64,000 nt of DNA from Zingiber officinale (GCF_018446385.1 NC_055996.1:129070532-129134531); one strand, 5' to 3'. Shown: positions 1-11,632, numbered from the stretch's first letter. The notes: a model not told the origin generated them from the letters alone. Numbers and translations are program-made.

Positions 1-1112
1 AAAAACAAATAAAAATATTACTCTAGGTGTTGATGATCATAAATGAAGTGCGGATTGTAGCGTGTCATAGTACAGAAGACGAGAGTGCACGAGCATAAGA
101 GATTAAGAGAAGAGTGAATTAATTATCTTGAAACTCTATTCGAAGCTCTTTATATAGTGCTTGTCAGGTCGCTTGAAGACTTCTTGGTCACATGTATTCA
201 TGTTGACGTAGCTACAACTTCTATCCATGAGATAATGCTAACAAAGTTCTCCAATAGATCAGACGCCTTTCGATTACCTGGTAAAGGGTGAAATTTGATT
301 TTAACCAAACTCACTCAAATTGCTGATTAACTTTATCTCCATCGCTTGGAAATTACTCTGGTCGTCTATATTCTTCAGTCGCCCCAATTATCCAGATATG
401 GTCTCCTGGACCCTTTAAAATATGTTCATCAAGAGTTATTACCAATCAGTCATCCCGAACTCCCTCCGGTCATTTGAACCATCGAATATGCTTCCCTTCA
501 ATGATTACACGTAATGAATAAAATAAAACAAAATTAAAGTTACATGCACTTACGTTGGATCTAGATGTTCAGCTCATAGTTGATCCATCTAAATTGAGTT
601 GCCAAGATACACCTTCTAGTTGATTCCACTTGAACTTATTTGCCAAACATCAGCTCCTAGCTTACTCCACTTGGATTTCATATACCAAGCTTTATCTCCC
701 AGCGTACTCCACTTTGACTTCATCTGTCAAGGTTTAGCTCCCAGCTTATTCCACCTGGACTTCATATGTTAAGTTTCAACTCCTAGCTTATTCCACTTAG
801 ACTTTGTTTGCCAAGATTCAGCTTCCAGCTTACTCTCCTTAGACTTCATTCACCTAACTCCCAACTAGAACTTTCTTGCTAGTTTCCAACAAAGACTCAA
901 CATATACTTAATTTCCAATCAGGACTTCAGACGTTAAGCTTCACTCAATAGGACTTTGTCAGTACCTAGCTTTACTCACTAGGATTTTTCTATTTGTCCA
1001 GTAACTTACTCATGCACACTTGATATTAATTCATTAGATCATAACAAACTTAACTTTAACCTTAGTTATATATCTAAACTTCTAAGTTAAAAGTTGTGTT
1101 CCCAGTACCAAT
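1..1112 (+). repeat. Truncated copy of the 1.1-kb solo-LTR family, with an internal minisatellite
   Basis: This stretch has no believable gene. From about 550 to 1000 it contains five to six diverged units of roughly 55-60 bp, built around words like 'CTTACTCCACTTGGACTTCA' followed by GCCAAG. The tail (about 1010-1112) resembles the ends of the elements at 8592-9702 and 35240-36374: an ATTAGATCATAA block, then a 'CAGTACCAATA' end where the better copy has 'CCGCACCAACA'. I read it as a degenerate, left-truncated LTR of the same family; the assignment rests on eye alignment only. Confidence 0.45.
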
Positions 1113-1564
1113 AAGTCTTATATAGCTGACAAGAGAGAATATTCATATGGTTTGATGCGTTGGCCACGCGGGTTGTCGTACGCATCATGTACCCCCCCCC
1201 CTCCCCCCACACACACACACGTGAGGAGGGGAGTCGATTGGTGGGATGATGTGCGGTCGAGCGCTAGAAGGGACAATGGTTGTGTCGTACATTTGGCGTA
1301 GTTGGGTCGTTGGCCATGTGATTCCTATTGACAATCTTGTCGTCGGAGATGGAGAAGAAATTGTTGAATTAATATTATAATTTAAGTTCAACTTATCTAT
1401 TGAGTAGTTTGAGCGGATAATCTCAGACTGCTAAGCAGGGAAGGAAGAGATACTTGGATGACTACTGAGCTATCTTGTATGACCAAGTTGTTGAGTCAGC
1501 CGAGTGCTCTAAGTGTTGAGTTAGCCGAGTGTCGTGGTGAGAAAGGATGATGTTGAGTCCTACA
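1113..1564. other. Intergenic stretch without a recognisable gene
   Basis: It has a C-rich run followed by a CA microsatellite around 1191-1220. I see no coding signal on either strand. It forms the left flank of the copia element that starts at 1565. Confidence 0.5.
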
Positions 1565-1696
1565 TGAAGGAAAAAAATAAATAGATAGAAAATGTCCTTA
1601 TATTGTTTCCATTGAATTAGAAAACCATATAAAAAAATACAAATGTTTAAATTTTAAAATTCAAATCACAATTAGATTTTTGTATCTGATTCTCCA
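1565..1696 (-). repeat. 3' LTR of copia A
   Basis: It pairs with 14944-15076, with scattered substitutions and small indels. It lies just beyond the end of the RNase H remnant on the minus strand, where a 3' LTR belongs. Confidence 0.75.
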
Positions 1697-1709
1697 ATAT
1701 GACTCCACA

Positions 1710-1912
1710 AGATAGACCTCTGGGAGGAGAGACCAATCTTAGTCATAAACTGTCGGAAACGTATGTGGGGTAATAGTTTGGTGAGAGTATTTGCTAGTTG
1801 ATCCTTAGAAGACATATGTGTAACTCGGAGATCACCATTGTGAATTTATCCATGAATGAAATTATAGTTGAGAGCCACATGCTTCATACGAGAGTGGAAC
1901 ACTAGATTAGAT
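1710..1912 (-). pseudogene. Copia A RNase H, C-terminal part
   Basis: On the minus strand this reads FHSRMKHVALNYNF, then an in-frame stop, then DLRVTHMSSKDQLANTLTK, the typical end of a copia RNase H domain (FHSRTKHI...DIFTKPL). The upstream half of the same domain lies 5.3 kb away at 7254-7763, on the other side of the CACTA-like element. The split shows that the element inserted into this domain. Confidence 0.8.
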
Positions 1913-1925
1913 CCTACAACAAAAA

Positions 1926-2140
1926 CCCTCATAGACATCAGTGGAACAACAACGGTTTTAAGCAAAAACCGATTTCTTTGAGTATTTTACACCAGTTTTT
2001 CCAAAAACCGGTGTCTATGAGCGCAGATTTTCGCTCATAGACATCGGTTTTTTAGGCGATGTTTATAAGCGTCCGTTTTTTCGTTAATAGACACCGATTT
2101 TAACATCGGTTTTTAAAATCTGATGTCTATGATAATTTTC
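1926..2140 (+). repeat. Left subterminal repeats of the CACTA-like element
   Basis: Several direct and inverted copies of a core like ATAGACATCGGTTTT are packed here, some forming hairpins, for example the pair around 2005-2055. In CACTA elements such subterminal motifs bind transposase. Confidence 0.75.
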
Positions 2141-2625
2141 CCTCCAATACTTAGCTAAAATTTTCAACTCTTCCCTCTAACCTAACCCTATATGATGTCG
2201 TCTACGGGAGGCAGAGAGAGAGAGCCGTCTTCGGGCGACTCACCTTCTCCGCCTCTATCTTCTCCTCCCCTCCCATCGCCGACCCAATCTCGACCTCCTT
2301 TATTCTCCCAATTCGAAGCAGACAGAAACAGAGATCGGAGATCTGTGCTTCCGATTCACCGCTCGATCCGCCAAGATGCAGATAGGTTCCGAGAAGGTGT
2401 CGTCCCTTGATCTCTTGTCGGTCGTCGTCGCCTCCCTCTCCGACAGATATGGGCTAACGATAAGCCCAAAGTGTCTAATGTAGGAGGAAGAGGAAGCTGC
2501 TAACGATCAGCAAAACCAGACGCAAAGGTGTCTCCGTTTTTTTTTTGTTTTTACTCCTCTGCCCTTTGCGATTGTTTGTTCGACTACCTTTGAATCTTCA
2601 GCAGTTTGATGATCTCCTGTTCTCT
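2141..2625 (+). other. GC-rich leader upstream of the captured Aux/IAA gene
   Basis: This lies between the subterminal repeats and the Aux/IAA start. It has a short open frame from 2192 to 2410, rich in Pro, Ser and Arg, with no recognised homology. It could be the captured 5' UTR or promoter of the donor gene, or part of a third captured gene. A pyrimidine-rich tract lies just before the Aux/IAA ATG. Confidence 0.4.
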
Positions 2626-4972
2626 ATGCAGAGGTTGATGTCGTCGACGGTGGAGCATGATTACATAGGTCTGTCGGAGCGGAACTCCTCTGCCGGCGGA
2701 GTCGAGGGAGGGGTTCTGAACCTCAAGGCCACGGAACTCAGGTTGGGGCTGCCTGGGTCGGAGTCGCCCCACCGCGTGGAGAAGATCGGGCTCACCCTGG
2801 ATTTGCTCCCCAAGAGCTTCGTCTCCGGTGCCAAGAGGGGGTTCTCCGACGCCAACGATGGGGGCGGGATGTGGGGATTTGCCGCCGAAGGTGGCAGATC
2901 TGAAGTGAACTCGGTAAAAGGTGGCGGCTTGTTTTCGGGGAGAGGGGAGGTTGCGTCCGGTGGCAGTGCAGGGCAGCTTTCTGGGCAAGGGAATGTGGGG
3001 AAGGACCTAGCGGTGAAAGCGGCTGGGCAGGAGCGGAAGGTCACCCCGAAGGGCTGTGGTTCTGTTGGGAATGATAGTCCGGTAGCTCCTGCAGCGAAGT
3101 AAGTGTGATAAAAATGATCCTAGATTTTTCTTTCATAGATTCATAAATCTTCATGCGTTCTGGTTTCTATTTTTTGTTTCTTTTTTTCCCCCTTTTGGCA
3201 TAGGTTGGATCTTTTAATCGAATTTGTTATAATTTCCCTCGCCGTTTCACTGATTTTTTTTCTTTTTCTTGTTTGCTCTTCGCTGTTTTTCCCCTTCTTC
3301 CTTACGTTCGGTGAAAATAGAGTCTTTTTTGGGTGCACAAACGTAGAATCTGGGTGACATCCGTTTGGTGGTTTGTGGTTCAACAAGGGTTTGCAATGGT
3401 ATAAACTCTGCCATTCATTTAATAGGAAGAATCGATTTTTTTCTCGGCGCCAAGATCTTTGTATCCATGAAATGACATTACTAAGCAAGGAATTTAATCA
3501 ATTACTTTATGTAAAATATTATGTATGCTTTTGAGAGACTAAGATCTTCCCTTGAACGTTAACATATGTATTCAAGTTTTGTCTACTTCTGGGTTTCTAG
3601 ACTCGAGTGTTTTGATACTGAAATCATAAAGTAATTTAATCAATTACTTTATGTTCAATTGTAAACCATAACACTTTGGAACAGACATGAGATGCATATT
3701 TTTTCCATAGACCTACTGCCAAATTATCTTCTACTTAATTGATCATGTACGATACAGATGTAATTAATTATATAGATGGGATTTTTAGTTTGTTTCTGTT
3801 ATGCTGAAAGAAGTTAGAACATTGAACATGTAACGGGCATGCATATGGCAGAGCACAGGTGGTTGGTTGGCCACCAATCCGTAGTTATCGGAAGAATACT
3901 ATGATTACAAATCCATCTAAGGTTAAAGATGATGCTGATGGAATACAAGGGCAAGGGTGTCTTTATGTGAAGGTTAGCATGGATGGAGCTCCTTATCTGA
4001 GGAAAGTTGATCTCAAAATATACAAAAACTATAAGGAACTTTCATCAGCACTTGAGAAAATGTTCAGCGGCTTCACAATTGGTGAGATTTAATTATTCCT
4101 TATTATTTGTTTTTTTTTAAATGAAATAGAAAATAACGAAGAATGTTTTTTGTTCAGATATATGTTTCTTTATGCCATTATGTGCAACAATACTCATTTT
4201 AACAAATATCAAAACCTTAATTCAATTTTTTCCCATGAGAAAATAAATTAAATCATGGATGGAAGCCTGTCTATCCAAATCAAATTAATTTCGCTGAAAC
4301 TTAATATGGTGCATATGATTGACTCCTTTCCATTCGAATTCAGGTCGGTGTGATTCTCATGGAATACCAGGCAGAGAGGAGTTATCTGAGAATCATTTGA
4401 TGGATCTCCTGAATGGTTCTGAGTATGTCATTACTTATGAAGACAAGGATGGAGACTGGATGATTGTCGGTGATGTGCCATGGGCGTAAGTAACCTTATT
4501 TGCTTTTCATAGTTCATGTGTTTTCTGTTTCATTAATTCTGTATATTTCTATTTGGACGTAATGTAATCAATTTGTCTTTCTGGTCATGAATTATTTGTT
4601 GTCCCTGAAACTTCCATTCACATTCTTTTCTGCTAATTAAATGAAATATTTCAGGATGTTCACAAACTCATGCAGGAGGTTGAGGATCATGAAAGGTTCA
4701 GATGCTATTGGACTTGGTCAGTAAAATCCTTTCCTTCACATTTCATTTTCTGGATTTTCGATCTGATATGTAAAGAAGCATCCCTTCATTCCATGTTTTA
4801 GTGTGTCCTTAAATGAAGTTTGAGTTTATTGTGCCACAATTAAGTTGCTTGCTTTTGTTCACATTTTCCATGCAACCTCAAGACTAACAAAACTATGATT
4901 GTTTCTGTAGCCCCAAGGGCCCTGGAGAAATGCAAGAACCTGAAAAAGAGTATTTTATCATGGACACAATAA
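2626..4972 (+). CDS. Aux/IAA auxin-response repressor, complete five-exon gene inside a transposon
   Basis: Aux/IAA proteins are nuclear repressors that bind ARF transcription factors and are degraded through TIR1/AFB when auxin is present. The exons I infer are 2626-3098, 3852-4081, 4344-4485, 4655-4716 and 4911-4972. All have GT-AG borders and join in frame to 322 residues with a TAA stop; ATG 2638 is an equally good start. An in-frame ATG at 2545 exists but precedes a leader unlike the family. Domain I has the EAR-type LRLGLPG (residues 38-44). Domain II has the degron [12 protein letters not shown] (162-173). Domain III starts near 195 ([16 protein letters not shown]) and domain IV has [16 protein letters not shown] (from 266), so the PB1 acidic motif is intact. 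The N-terminus (EHDYIGLSE) resembles the IAA8/IAA9 type. No frame damage is seen, so it may be functional, although it lies between transposon ends. Confidence 0.88.
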
Positions 4973-5258
4973 TCAGATAGCTGTAAGTGTATTTGAGAAT
5001 GGAAGTTGAAAGGGTTTTAGTATTTGTTATCTACTCTAGAATGTTAATTGTTACATGGATAATTAGACCTTTGATGAGGTATTGACATCATATCGTGTCA
5101 GCTATAAAATGTATGTATACATGTCATGGATATCCTTTACACAAGACTCTATTTTTATTATTCTTTGTGTGGGTTTAGCAGTCAATAGAGGCACTGTACT
5201 ATCAATAATCTTTTCAATTTTGGTGAATGTTGAAGTTTACACCTGTTTTCTTTTTCAG

Positions 5259-5923
5259 GAGAATGTGGATATTAAAATTTTAACAAATGATGATGTTCTA
5301 GGTGATGCAATACCTTATGATTAGCAAGATGCAATGCGCCACCTCTGTTACCAATTCCTTGATTTAATGCCGCCTACGGTATGGATACTTCACCTTGTAA
5401 TAGTTGTTATTTCTTTCAATTATATTATCCACATTAAATGGTCATTAAATAATACTACATCTGTAATAGGAAGTTGCTGCAATTACATTGGAATTTTAGA
5501 TCATAAGCTCTACTTTTTTTTCCTTCTTCTAGCACCTCTTGATTTATGATTCAGTTTTTTCTCAGTTTGCCACTTTTCTTTTATGGTCTTTCTTTATGAA
5601 TTTTATTTTTCAAACCTTTATGAATCTGTTATACATAATCAGTCAAGGAGCCTATGTTATTTATTGATTCACAATACCTGTTATTTTGGTAACTAATATA
5701 GTTATACTTTAGATCCAGTCCTACTAAAATTTTCAATTAACAGTCACATTTTCACAATGCGATTTGGTCTTAGTTGCTGTGGTTTTATTTGATCGTATTA
5801 ACTCATTTATATTTTATTTCTTATTAGTTCTCTGTTTCTTATTCTTGGTTATTAGGGAAGAACAAACCCACAATTTCCTGGTTCACATCCAGTTTCTCTT
5901 AACAGGTGTGTCTTTATCCTTGT

Positions 5924-5998
<75 letters not shown>

Positions 5999-6649
5999 CC
6001 TTATTTATTTAACATCTTTAGCCTGACGTGAAAGACAGCTAGTAGTTCATTGTGTTTCAATGTTCAAATCTGCAAAATTATGAATGTATATTTGGATTTT
6101 TGGAACAAACAATCTATTGGTTTACATATATTGTGTTTCCATCTAATATTGTGTTTCCATCTTAAATTCCCATGTAACCATGTTTTGGCTGGTTTGCATT
6201 TTAGAATGAGCAACCAAAAGCTTTTATCATTCCTTCCCTTTGAAACATTGATGTAAAAGATGTATTTTAAAACATCTCCAGATGTCTGTAACTTTGTGTA
6301 TTACTATATTTTGCTATGACCTTACTGTTCTAGCCTATGACCTATTTAGTTATCATCTAGTCTCGTGCCATACAATTTTCATTTTTATCCTTCTCTACCA
6401 GCTCAAATCCTATTCTTTTCTAGTGATTACAATTTCAATACATGTCTGTGTCATGAATTTCCACTGTATATGCTAAGTGTGTCAAGAGTTATCTCATGTT
6501 GCTTTTTCTGGGTGGTGTAGTTGCCGTTTTCTGAAAGGTGGAAACTACTTGAAGAAGAAGTAATTCGACCAAGGAATTATGAGAGAAAGCAATTAGAATC
6601 TGACAGCAAGGGACATCCCATTTATAGATATGATATGGAGCCATTTTCA
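5259..6649 (+). pseudogene. mRNA-capping enzyme (guanylyltransferase), captured exon fragments
   Basis: Three exon-like pieces with splice borders match plant mRNA-capping enzyme in the correct order. Piece 5259-5378 encodes NDDVLGDAIPYD, stop, QDAMRHLCYQFLDL. Piece 5856-5905 encodes PQFPGSHPVSLNR. Piece 6521-6649 encodes LPFSERWKLLEEEV and RYDMEPFS. The stop in the first piece sits where the family has Gln (CAG to TAG). The exons that would carry the catalytic KxDG lysine motif are absent between 5905 and 6521; that interval holds only intron-like DNA and a TA microsatellite. The fragment therefore cannot encode an active enzyme. It lies downstream of the Aux/IAA gene, in the same orientation and inside the same transposon ends. 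Confidence 0.75.
5926..5994. repeat. TA microsatellite
   Basis: An almost pure (TA)n run of about 65 bp between two capping-enzyme fragments. Confidence 0.95.
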
Positions 6650-6939
6650 GTATGTAGATGTCAAGATTACATTTGAAGTGCGGTTCTACCTTGATGTGTT
6701 AAAAGAATGTTCTACCTTGATTTTGATATCTATTAGCTAGCTTTTGATGTAAAAAAAATGTTTGAGTATTTTATGGATACTGTTGTAAGAAGATTATTTA
6801 TATAATTTGTGAATATTTGTGTATTTTATGGATATTGTTGAATGAAGAATATTTGTATAATTTGTGAATATTTGTGTATCTTTTTATTATTGTCGGTTTT
6901 TCATTGTTTCGGAAATCAAATTTGTGCTGTTAAAAAATA

Positions 6940-7253
6940 TACATATTACATCGGTTTTCCACCGCTGCAAAACCGATGTTATTAACTAATATTACATTGG
7001 TCATTTACCGCTGCCAAAACTGGTGTTATTAGCATACAATATTACATCGGTTTTACACCGTTGATGAAACGGTGTCGTTAAGTGATACTACACCGGTTAA
7101 TAACCGATTTGAAGACCGGTGTCGTTAAGTGATACTACACCGGTTTTAACCCGATGTCTAAAATGGCAGACTTTTAACATCGGCTTCATAGACATCGGTC
7201 GAAAATGAAATAGACACCGGTGGAAAACCGATGTCTATGAGGATTTTTGATGA
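6940..7253 (+). repeat. Right subterminal repeats of the CACTA-like element
   Basis: At least six copies of a motif like ACATCGGTTTT, ACACCGGTT or their complements are spaced 30-60 bp apart, including the repeated phrase GTCGTTAAGTGATACTACAC. The cluster ends in the terminal inverted repeat. Confidence 0.8.
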
Positions 7254-8586
7254 CTAGTTTTTTAGGAGGAAGAGAAGCCAAGCTTATTGAGAAGGGAAGA
7301 TTACCAGCACAGTTCGGCAATCGTGATCATGACTGAGCGATATTCTACTTTTGTATAGGATCGAGCAATAGTGTGTTGTTTCTTGGAGTTGCAGGAAATA
7401 CTATTTCATCCAAGATAAACAATATACACTCTAGTGGAAAACAATTATTTTTGTTTCGAGCCTTGTTTGCATCTAAGAAGGCACGTAGAGCAAGAAATGA
7501 TTGACAATGAAGTAAAATATCTTGGTGCCACATATGTATCTTAAAAAGTATTTGACAACATTCCAATGCTCATTAGTTAGGCAATGCATGAATTGAAATA
7601 GCTTCTTAACCACATAAGTAATGTCAGGATGAGTAAGAGATAAGTACTGAAGGCTCCCTACTATTTTACAGTATTTAGACAAATAAGAGAGGGTTGTGCC
7701 TTCACAAAGTGTAAGGGTAGGCATGGTAGGTAGTGGTGTGAAAATTGGACGAACATTTGTCATCTTGGTCCCAACAAGAAGGTTAGCAATGTAACAACGC
7801 TAAGAAAGTGATAAACCCAGTAGATGAGGGAGTACTTCGACATCAAGAAAATAAGTCAAGGTGCCAAGATCCTTAAGAGCATATCGCTTGGCTAGTAGAT
7901 CAATGAAATGTTGAACAATTCTTATGTCATTTTCGGTGATGATAATATTGTCAACATATACAAGAAGATATAGTGATGGCTAGAGAGAAACTTGTACAGT
8001 TGATGATAAAGAGAGAAGTATCTGCAATGAAATTGTGGAAGCTAGAAGTGACGAGAAATTGACATAATTTATTGTACTAAGCATGAGGAACTTGTTTGAG
8101 ACCATAGATAACTTTTCTCAATTTGCAAACATACTAATGATAACTTGTATCAATAAAACATGACAATTACATCATATAAATGTCCTTTGTTTAGGTGCAT
8201 TGAAGAAAGACATTTTTAACATTAAGTTTGCGGATGTACCAACTATGGATGACAGCAAGAGAGAGAACAAGATGAACTATAGTTGGTTTGACAATAGGGC
8301 TAAAAGTATCATGATAGTCGACATCTGGTTGTTGATGAAAACCCTAATATACTAACCGAGCTTTGTACTTGTCAAGAGAACTATTAGCTAGTCATTTAAT
8401 GTGATAAATCCATTGTCAACCAACTATATTTTGAATCAATGACCGAGGGACCAATCCCCAAGTGTCATTGTTAATAAGAGCATCAAACTCGATAGACAAG
8501 GCCTGATACCATTTGTGATCCTTGAGAGCTTGGGTTACAAAGATTGATTCAATTTCCTGAGCTAGTTGATCAGAACGGTTGAGCTT
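7254..8586 (-). pseudogene. Copia A reverse transcriptase and RNase H, decayed
   Basis: Minus-strand translation gives blocks such as DTFSPIVKPTIVHLVLSLAV (around 8200-8330), YCKIVGSLQYLSLTHPDI (around 7620-7680) and KKQHTIARSYTKVEYRS (around 7330-7380). These are standard RT-connection-RNase H landmarks of copia pol. Frameshifts and stops separate them. The RNase H reading runs straight into the right end of the CACTA-like element. Confidence 0.8.
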
Positions 8587-8591
8587 GGTGA

Positions 8592-9702
8592 TGTTGGATC
8601 GTGAAAGTCGCTAGAGGAGGGGGGGGGGATGAATAGTGATCTAAAACTTATCGTATCGAATTAGAGTAAGTACAGCGGAAGAATAAAAGCAAAACAATGC
8701 TAACACAAACCAATTTACTTGGTTTGAAGTCTTGGTCGACTTTTACTCCAAGGCCCGCACTCATCGAGTACTTTCGTTGGACAATCACTAATAGTTCGCA
8801 AAGTCAGATTACAATATTGAGTACAAGAACTATTAAAAAAAATACCGACAATAATGAAAGAAAGAAAACTTTAGCATGTTGTTGGAAAAGCAGTGTCACA
8901 GGAGCACAACGTAGTAGAGCAGTCGTTGGAAGACATTGTTGTTTTTTGCTCCAGGGCTCACCCTCCTTATATAGGAGGCTCCGGAAGCTCAGATCCCTTC
9001 CGGGCACCTGGAGTGTGACGTAACCCGGCCAACCAGAGCGCTCCACATTGCGACGGGTGCGATGGATAAAATTTTCCTTCCAGGAGCCTGGATCCCTTCC
9101 AGGAGCCTGGATCCCTTCCAGGCGCCCGGACCACAATTTTCCAGAAAATCCCTTTTTCTGCAAGAAAATATTAGTCCAAGGTAAAATACAGGTTATACTA
9201 CCTTGCAAAATAAAGGTTAGCACAATTCATAGTCAAATAGAGTAGTAATTAGATTCCGTCTCCTCGAGACTGGAATCTAGTCACGATCTTAACTTAGATT
9301 TTTGAAATGGATCTAAGTTGGATCGACGCCTAATTTCCCTATCCGAGAATGCGTCCTCACAGTCACTCTCCTCCAGTGACTTACCTTAACTTGCCTGTCA
9401 GACGTCCGATCAGTCCGTCGACCCGTCTAGACTTCGTGCCAGCTATCAAGTCAGCCCGTCGACCTAGCTGGGTTCGTGCCAGACATCTGGTCAGCCTGTA
9501 GACCTATCTGGGCTTCGTGCCAGCTATCCGGTCAGCCCGTCGACCTAACCGAACTTCGTGCCAGCTATCTGATCGGTCTGTCGACCTAGCTGGGCTTCTC
9601 CTGCATAATTAGTAAAAGTGTTAGATCATAATGAAACTAACTTAATCTACTTTATCATTTATCAAAACCTGAGTTAGACCGTTAGTGCTAACCGCACCAA
9701 CA
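8592..9702 (+). mobile_element. Solo LTR, 1.1 kb, with perfect 5-bp target duplication
   Basis: The segment begins TGTTGG and ends CCAACA and is bracketed by GGTGA on both sides (8587-8591 and 9703-9707), inside the copia A pol. It has no internal domain, so it is best read as a solo LTR left by recombination. Near its start is a G-run (about 8622-8631). Near its end are four units of about 50 bp containing 'TTCGTGCCAGCTATC' and 'CAGCCCGTCGACCTA' (9395-9600). Open frames inside it look spurious. Related copies lie at 1-1112 and 35240-36374. Strand is arbitrary. Confidence 0.85.
9395..9600. repeat. Minisatellite inside the solo LTR, about 50-bp unit
   Basis: Four diverged units each carry a CTTCGTGCCAGCTATC core and GTCAGCCCGTCGACC. 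The other copies of this LTR family carry a comparable repeat in the same place with different sequence. Confidence 0.8.
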
Positions 9703-9707
9703 GGTGA

Positions 9708-11632
9708 TGGGTGATGGTTGGGTTGAAGGCACATGTGGGATAGGTGGTATCAGTTGTGGGTTCTGGATAGGTACCATAGTGTTGGAGGGGAAGACAAAGG
9801 TGTTGTACCTAAGCGAACCACAGATGGTGTATATAAGGATGAAACTAGAACAGAAACCAAAAGCCAAGTGGAACTGGTAGACTCATCAGGATGAGGAAGT
9901 ATAGGTTGACCACCAAACATCATAAAAATAGACTCGACGAAATGAAAATGATGAGAGATATAAACTTTCAAGGTGGTAGGATCATGACACATATAAACAC
10001 TTTTAGTGAGAGAATACCTAAGAAAAATAAAAGATACAGAGTGACGATCAAGTTTGTGAGAAGAGTAGGGACAAAGCCAAAGGTAGCAGAGACACTCCAA
10101 AGTAAGAAGTTTGGAGTAATTGGGAGGAGAGACAAACAATTTATGGTAAGGAGATATCATATGAAGAGTTGCAGTGGACATGTGATTAATGAGGTAACTT
10201 GCAATGGAGAAGGCATATGATCAGAAGGTAAGATGCAAAGAGGCACGGAGTAGGAGAGCAAAATCAGTTCCAACAATGTGAGGATGGTGATGCTTAGAGA
10301 AACCATTGTGTTATGGAGTGTAAGGTGGTGATATGAGATGTGAAATGCCATGTTGACCTAGAACAAAGATAAAGTTGTGTATTCTCCCCCATTTTCAGAA
10401 TAAAGTGTGATAATTTTCTATTTAAAATAATTTTCAATAAGAGCTTTGAAGTGTGGAAAAACTAAAGAGACATTAGATTTGCGTTGAAGGGAACAGTGCT
10501 AGATATAATGGGTGAAGTGATCAACAAAAATAATAAAATATTTGTATTTGTCAACGAAATATATATGGGAGGTCAAGACATAAGAAAAAATAATTTGCAC
10601 AGGAGCAGTAGAGACAATAGAAGATTTAGAAAACAATAATTTGTGAGTTTTATTGCAATGACAATCATGACAATGAAACAAATGTGATAAATTAGATGAT
10701 AAATTTAAATTAAAGTTGGTAGTTAAATGTTTAAAAACAGACTCAAACAGATGTCCTAAACGACGATGTCACTCAGAAGGTGAAGCTTTGACACTGAACA
10801 TTACAATGATGGAAGACGAGGAAGTTAGTGAGGCAAACCACTCATAAACACCATATCTACTTTGCCCGTGTCTAGTGGTGCCCCCGTTTGCAAATCCTTC
10901 ACACAAAAAATAAGTGGAAAAATTCAATACAAGTTTTGTTGGATGTGTAAAATTTAGAAATAGAGATGATATTTATCTTCATAGTGAGAATACATAAAAC
11001 ATTCTGTAAATTAAAATTACGAGAGACAATGTTTAAGGTAGTAGAATCAGTATGAGTGATATGTAACCTAGTACCGTCATCAATTACAATGTCATGAGGG
11101 CTGTTATATGGAGAATGAAATGACAGATTGTTCAGGGCAAAGATAACATGATGAGATGCACATTGCCAAGAAGCTAGGTTGAAGAGACGGAGACTGAAGC
11201 AATGACCACATTGGCCTTTGGTTGCCACTGCCTTTGAGATGGCCAAGGCTGCCCAATTGGAATATATCTGAGGGTAAGCTGAGTTTGTGATGAGAACTGA
11301 TACAATTTGAAAAAATGGATATTGAGAAACTGTGTGCCCTGTGTATGACACCTTCCAAGAAATAAACATGGTTGGTGCTATTGAGAGTTGCCAGAAGAGA
11401 AGAGAATTGGACAAGACAAACTGTTATCGTGACAACTGTCAATTTTACCAAGAAAAATCATGGGCATTGGATCAAGGTCGGCCAATTGCTATATTGGCTG
11501 TGACAGGAAGAGAATAGGCCGAGGACTGAGAATGGTATTGAGACAGTTCTGATTAATCAAGTTTTCATGTAAGTATTCATCAAAACAACATTTAATAAAT
11601 TGCATATATTTTGAAATTGATTATGAACCTTT
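9708..11632 (-). pseudogene. Copia A integrase and protease region, decayed
   Basis: Minus-strand pieces are: an integrase C-terminal block around 9880-10060 (HKLDRHSVSFIFLRYSLTKS and HFVESIF), an integrase core block at 10499-10681 (HKLLFSKS, then FVDHFTHYI), and a protease/pre-integrase block at 10990-11160 (ASHHVIFALNNLSFHSPYN and IVIDDG). The order matches copia pol read leftward. Multiple frame breaks make it non-functional. Confidence 0.75.

Larger units (their letters stand above)
1913..7253 (+). mobile_element. CACTA-like transposon carrying gene cargo (Pack-type)
   Basis: The left end reads CTACAACAAAAACCCTCATA and the right end, reverse-complemented, reads CATCAAAAATCCTCATAGAC, so the termini are inverted and closely similar. 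Inside each end are clusters of subterminal repeats built on CATAGACATCGGTTTT and its complement (1930-2140 and 6940-7250), the usual architecture of En/Spm-CACTA elements. The outermost CACTA bases have changed on both sides and no clean 3-bp target duplication is visible, so the ends are accurate only to a few bases. It carries no transposase. Both flanks belong to one RNase H domain of copia A, which independently supports a single insertion. Cargo: an Aux/IAA gene and capping-enzyme exons. Confidence 0.8.

Noticed and set aside
1185-1391. 68-aa minus-strand frame near a C-run
   Set aside because: Created by simple-sequence DNA; no supporting features.
2584-3044. Long minus-strand open frames opposite Aux/IAA exon 1
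   Set aside because: Shadows of the GC-rich plus-strand exon; no domain or splice context.
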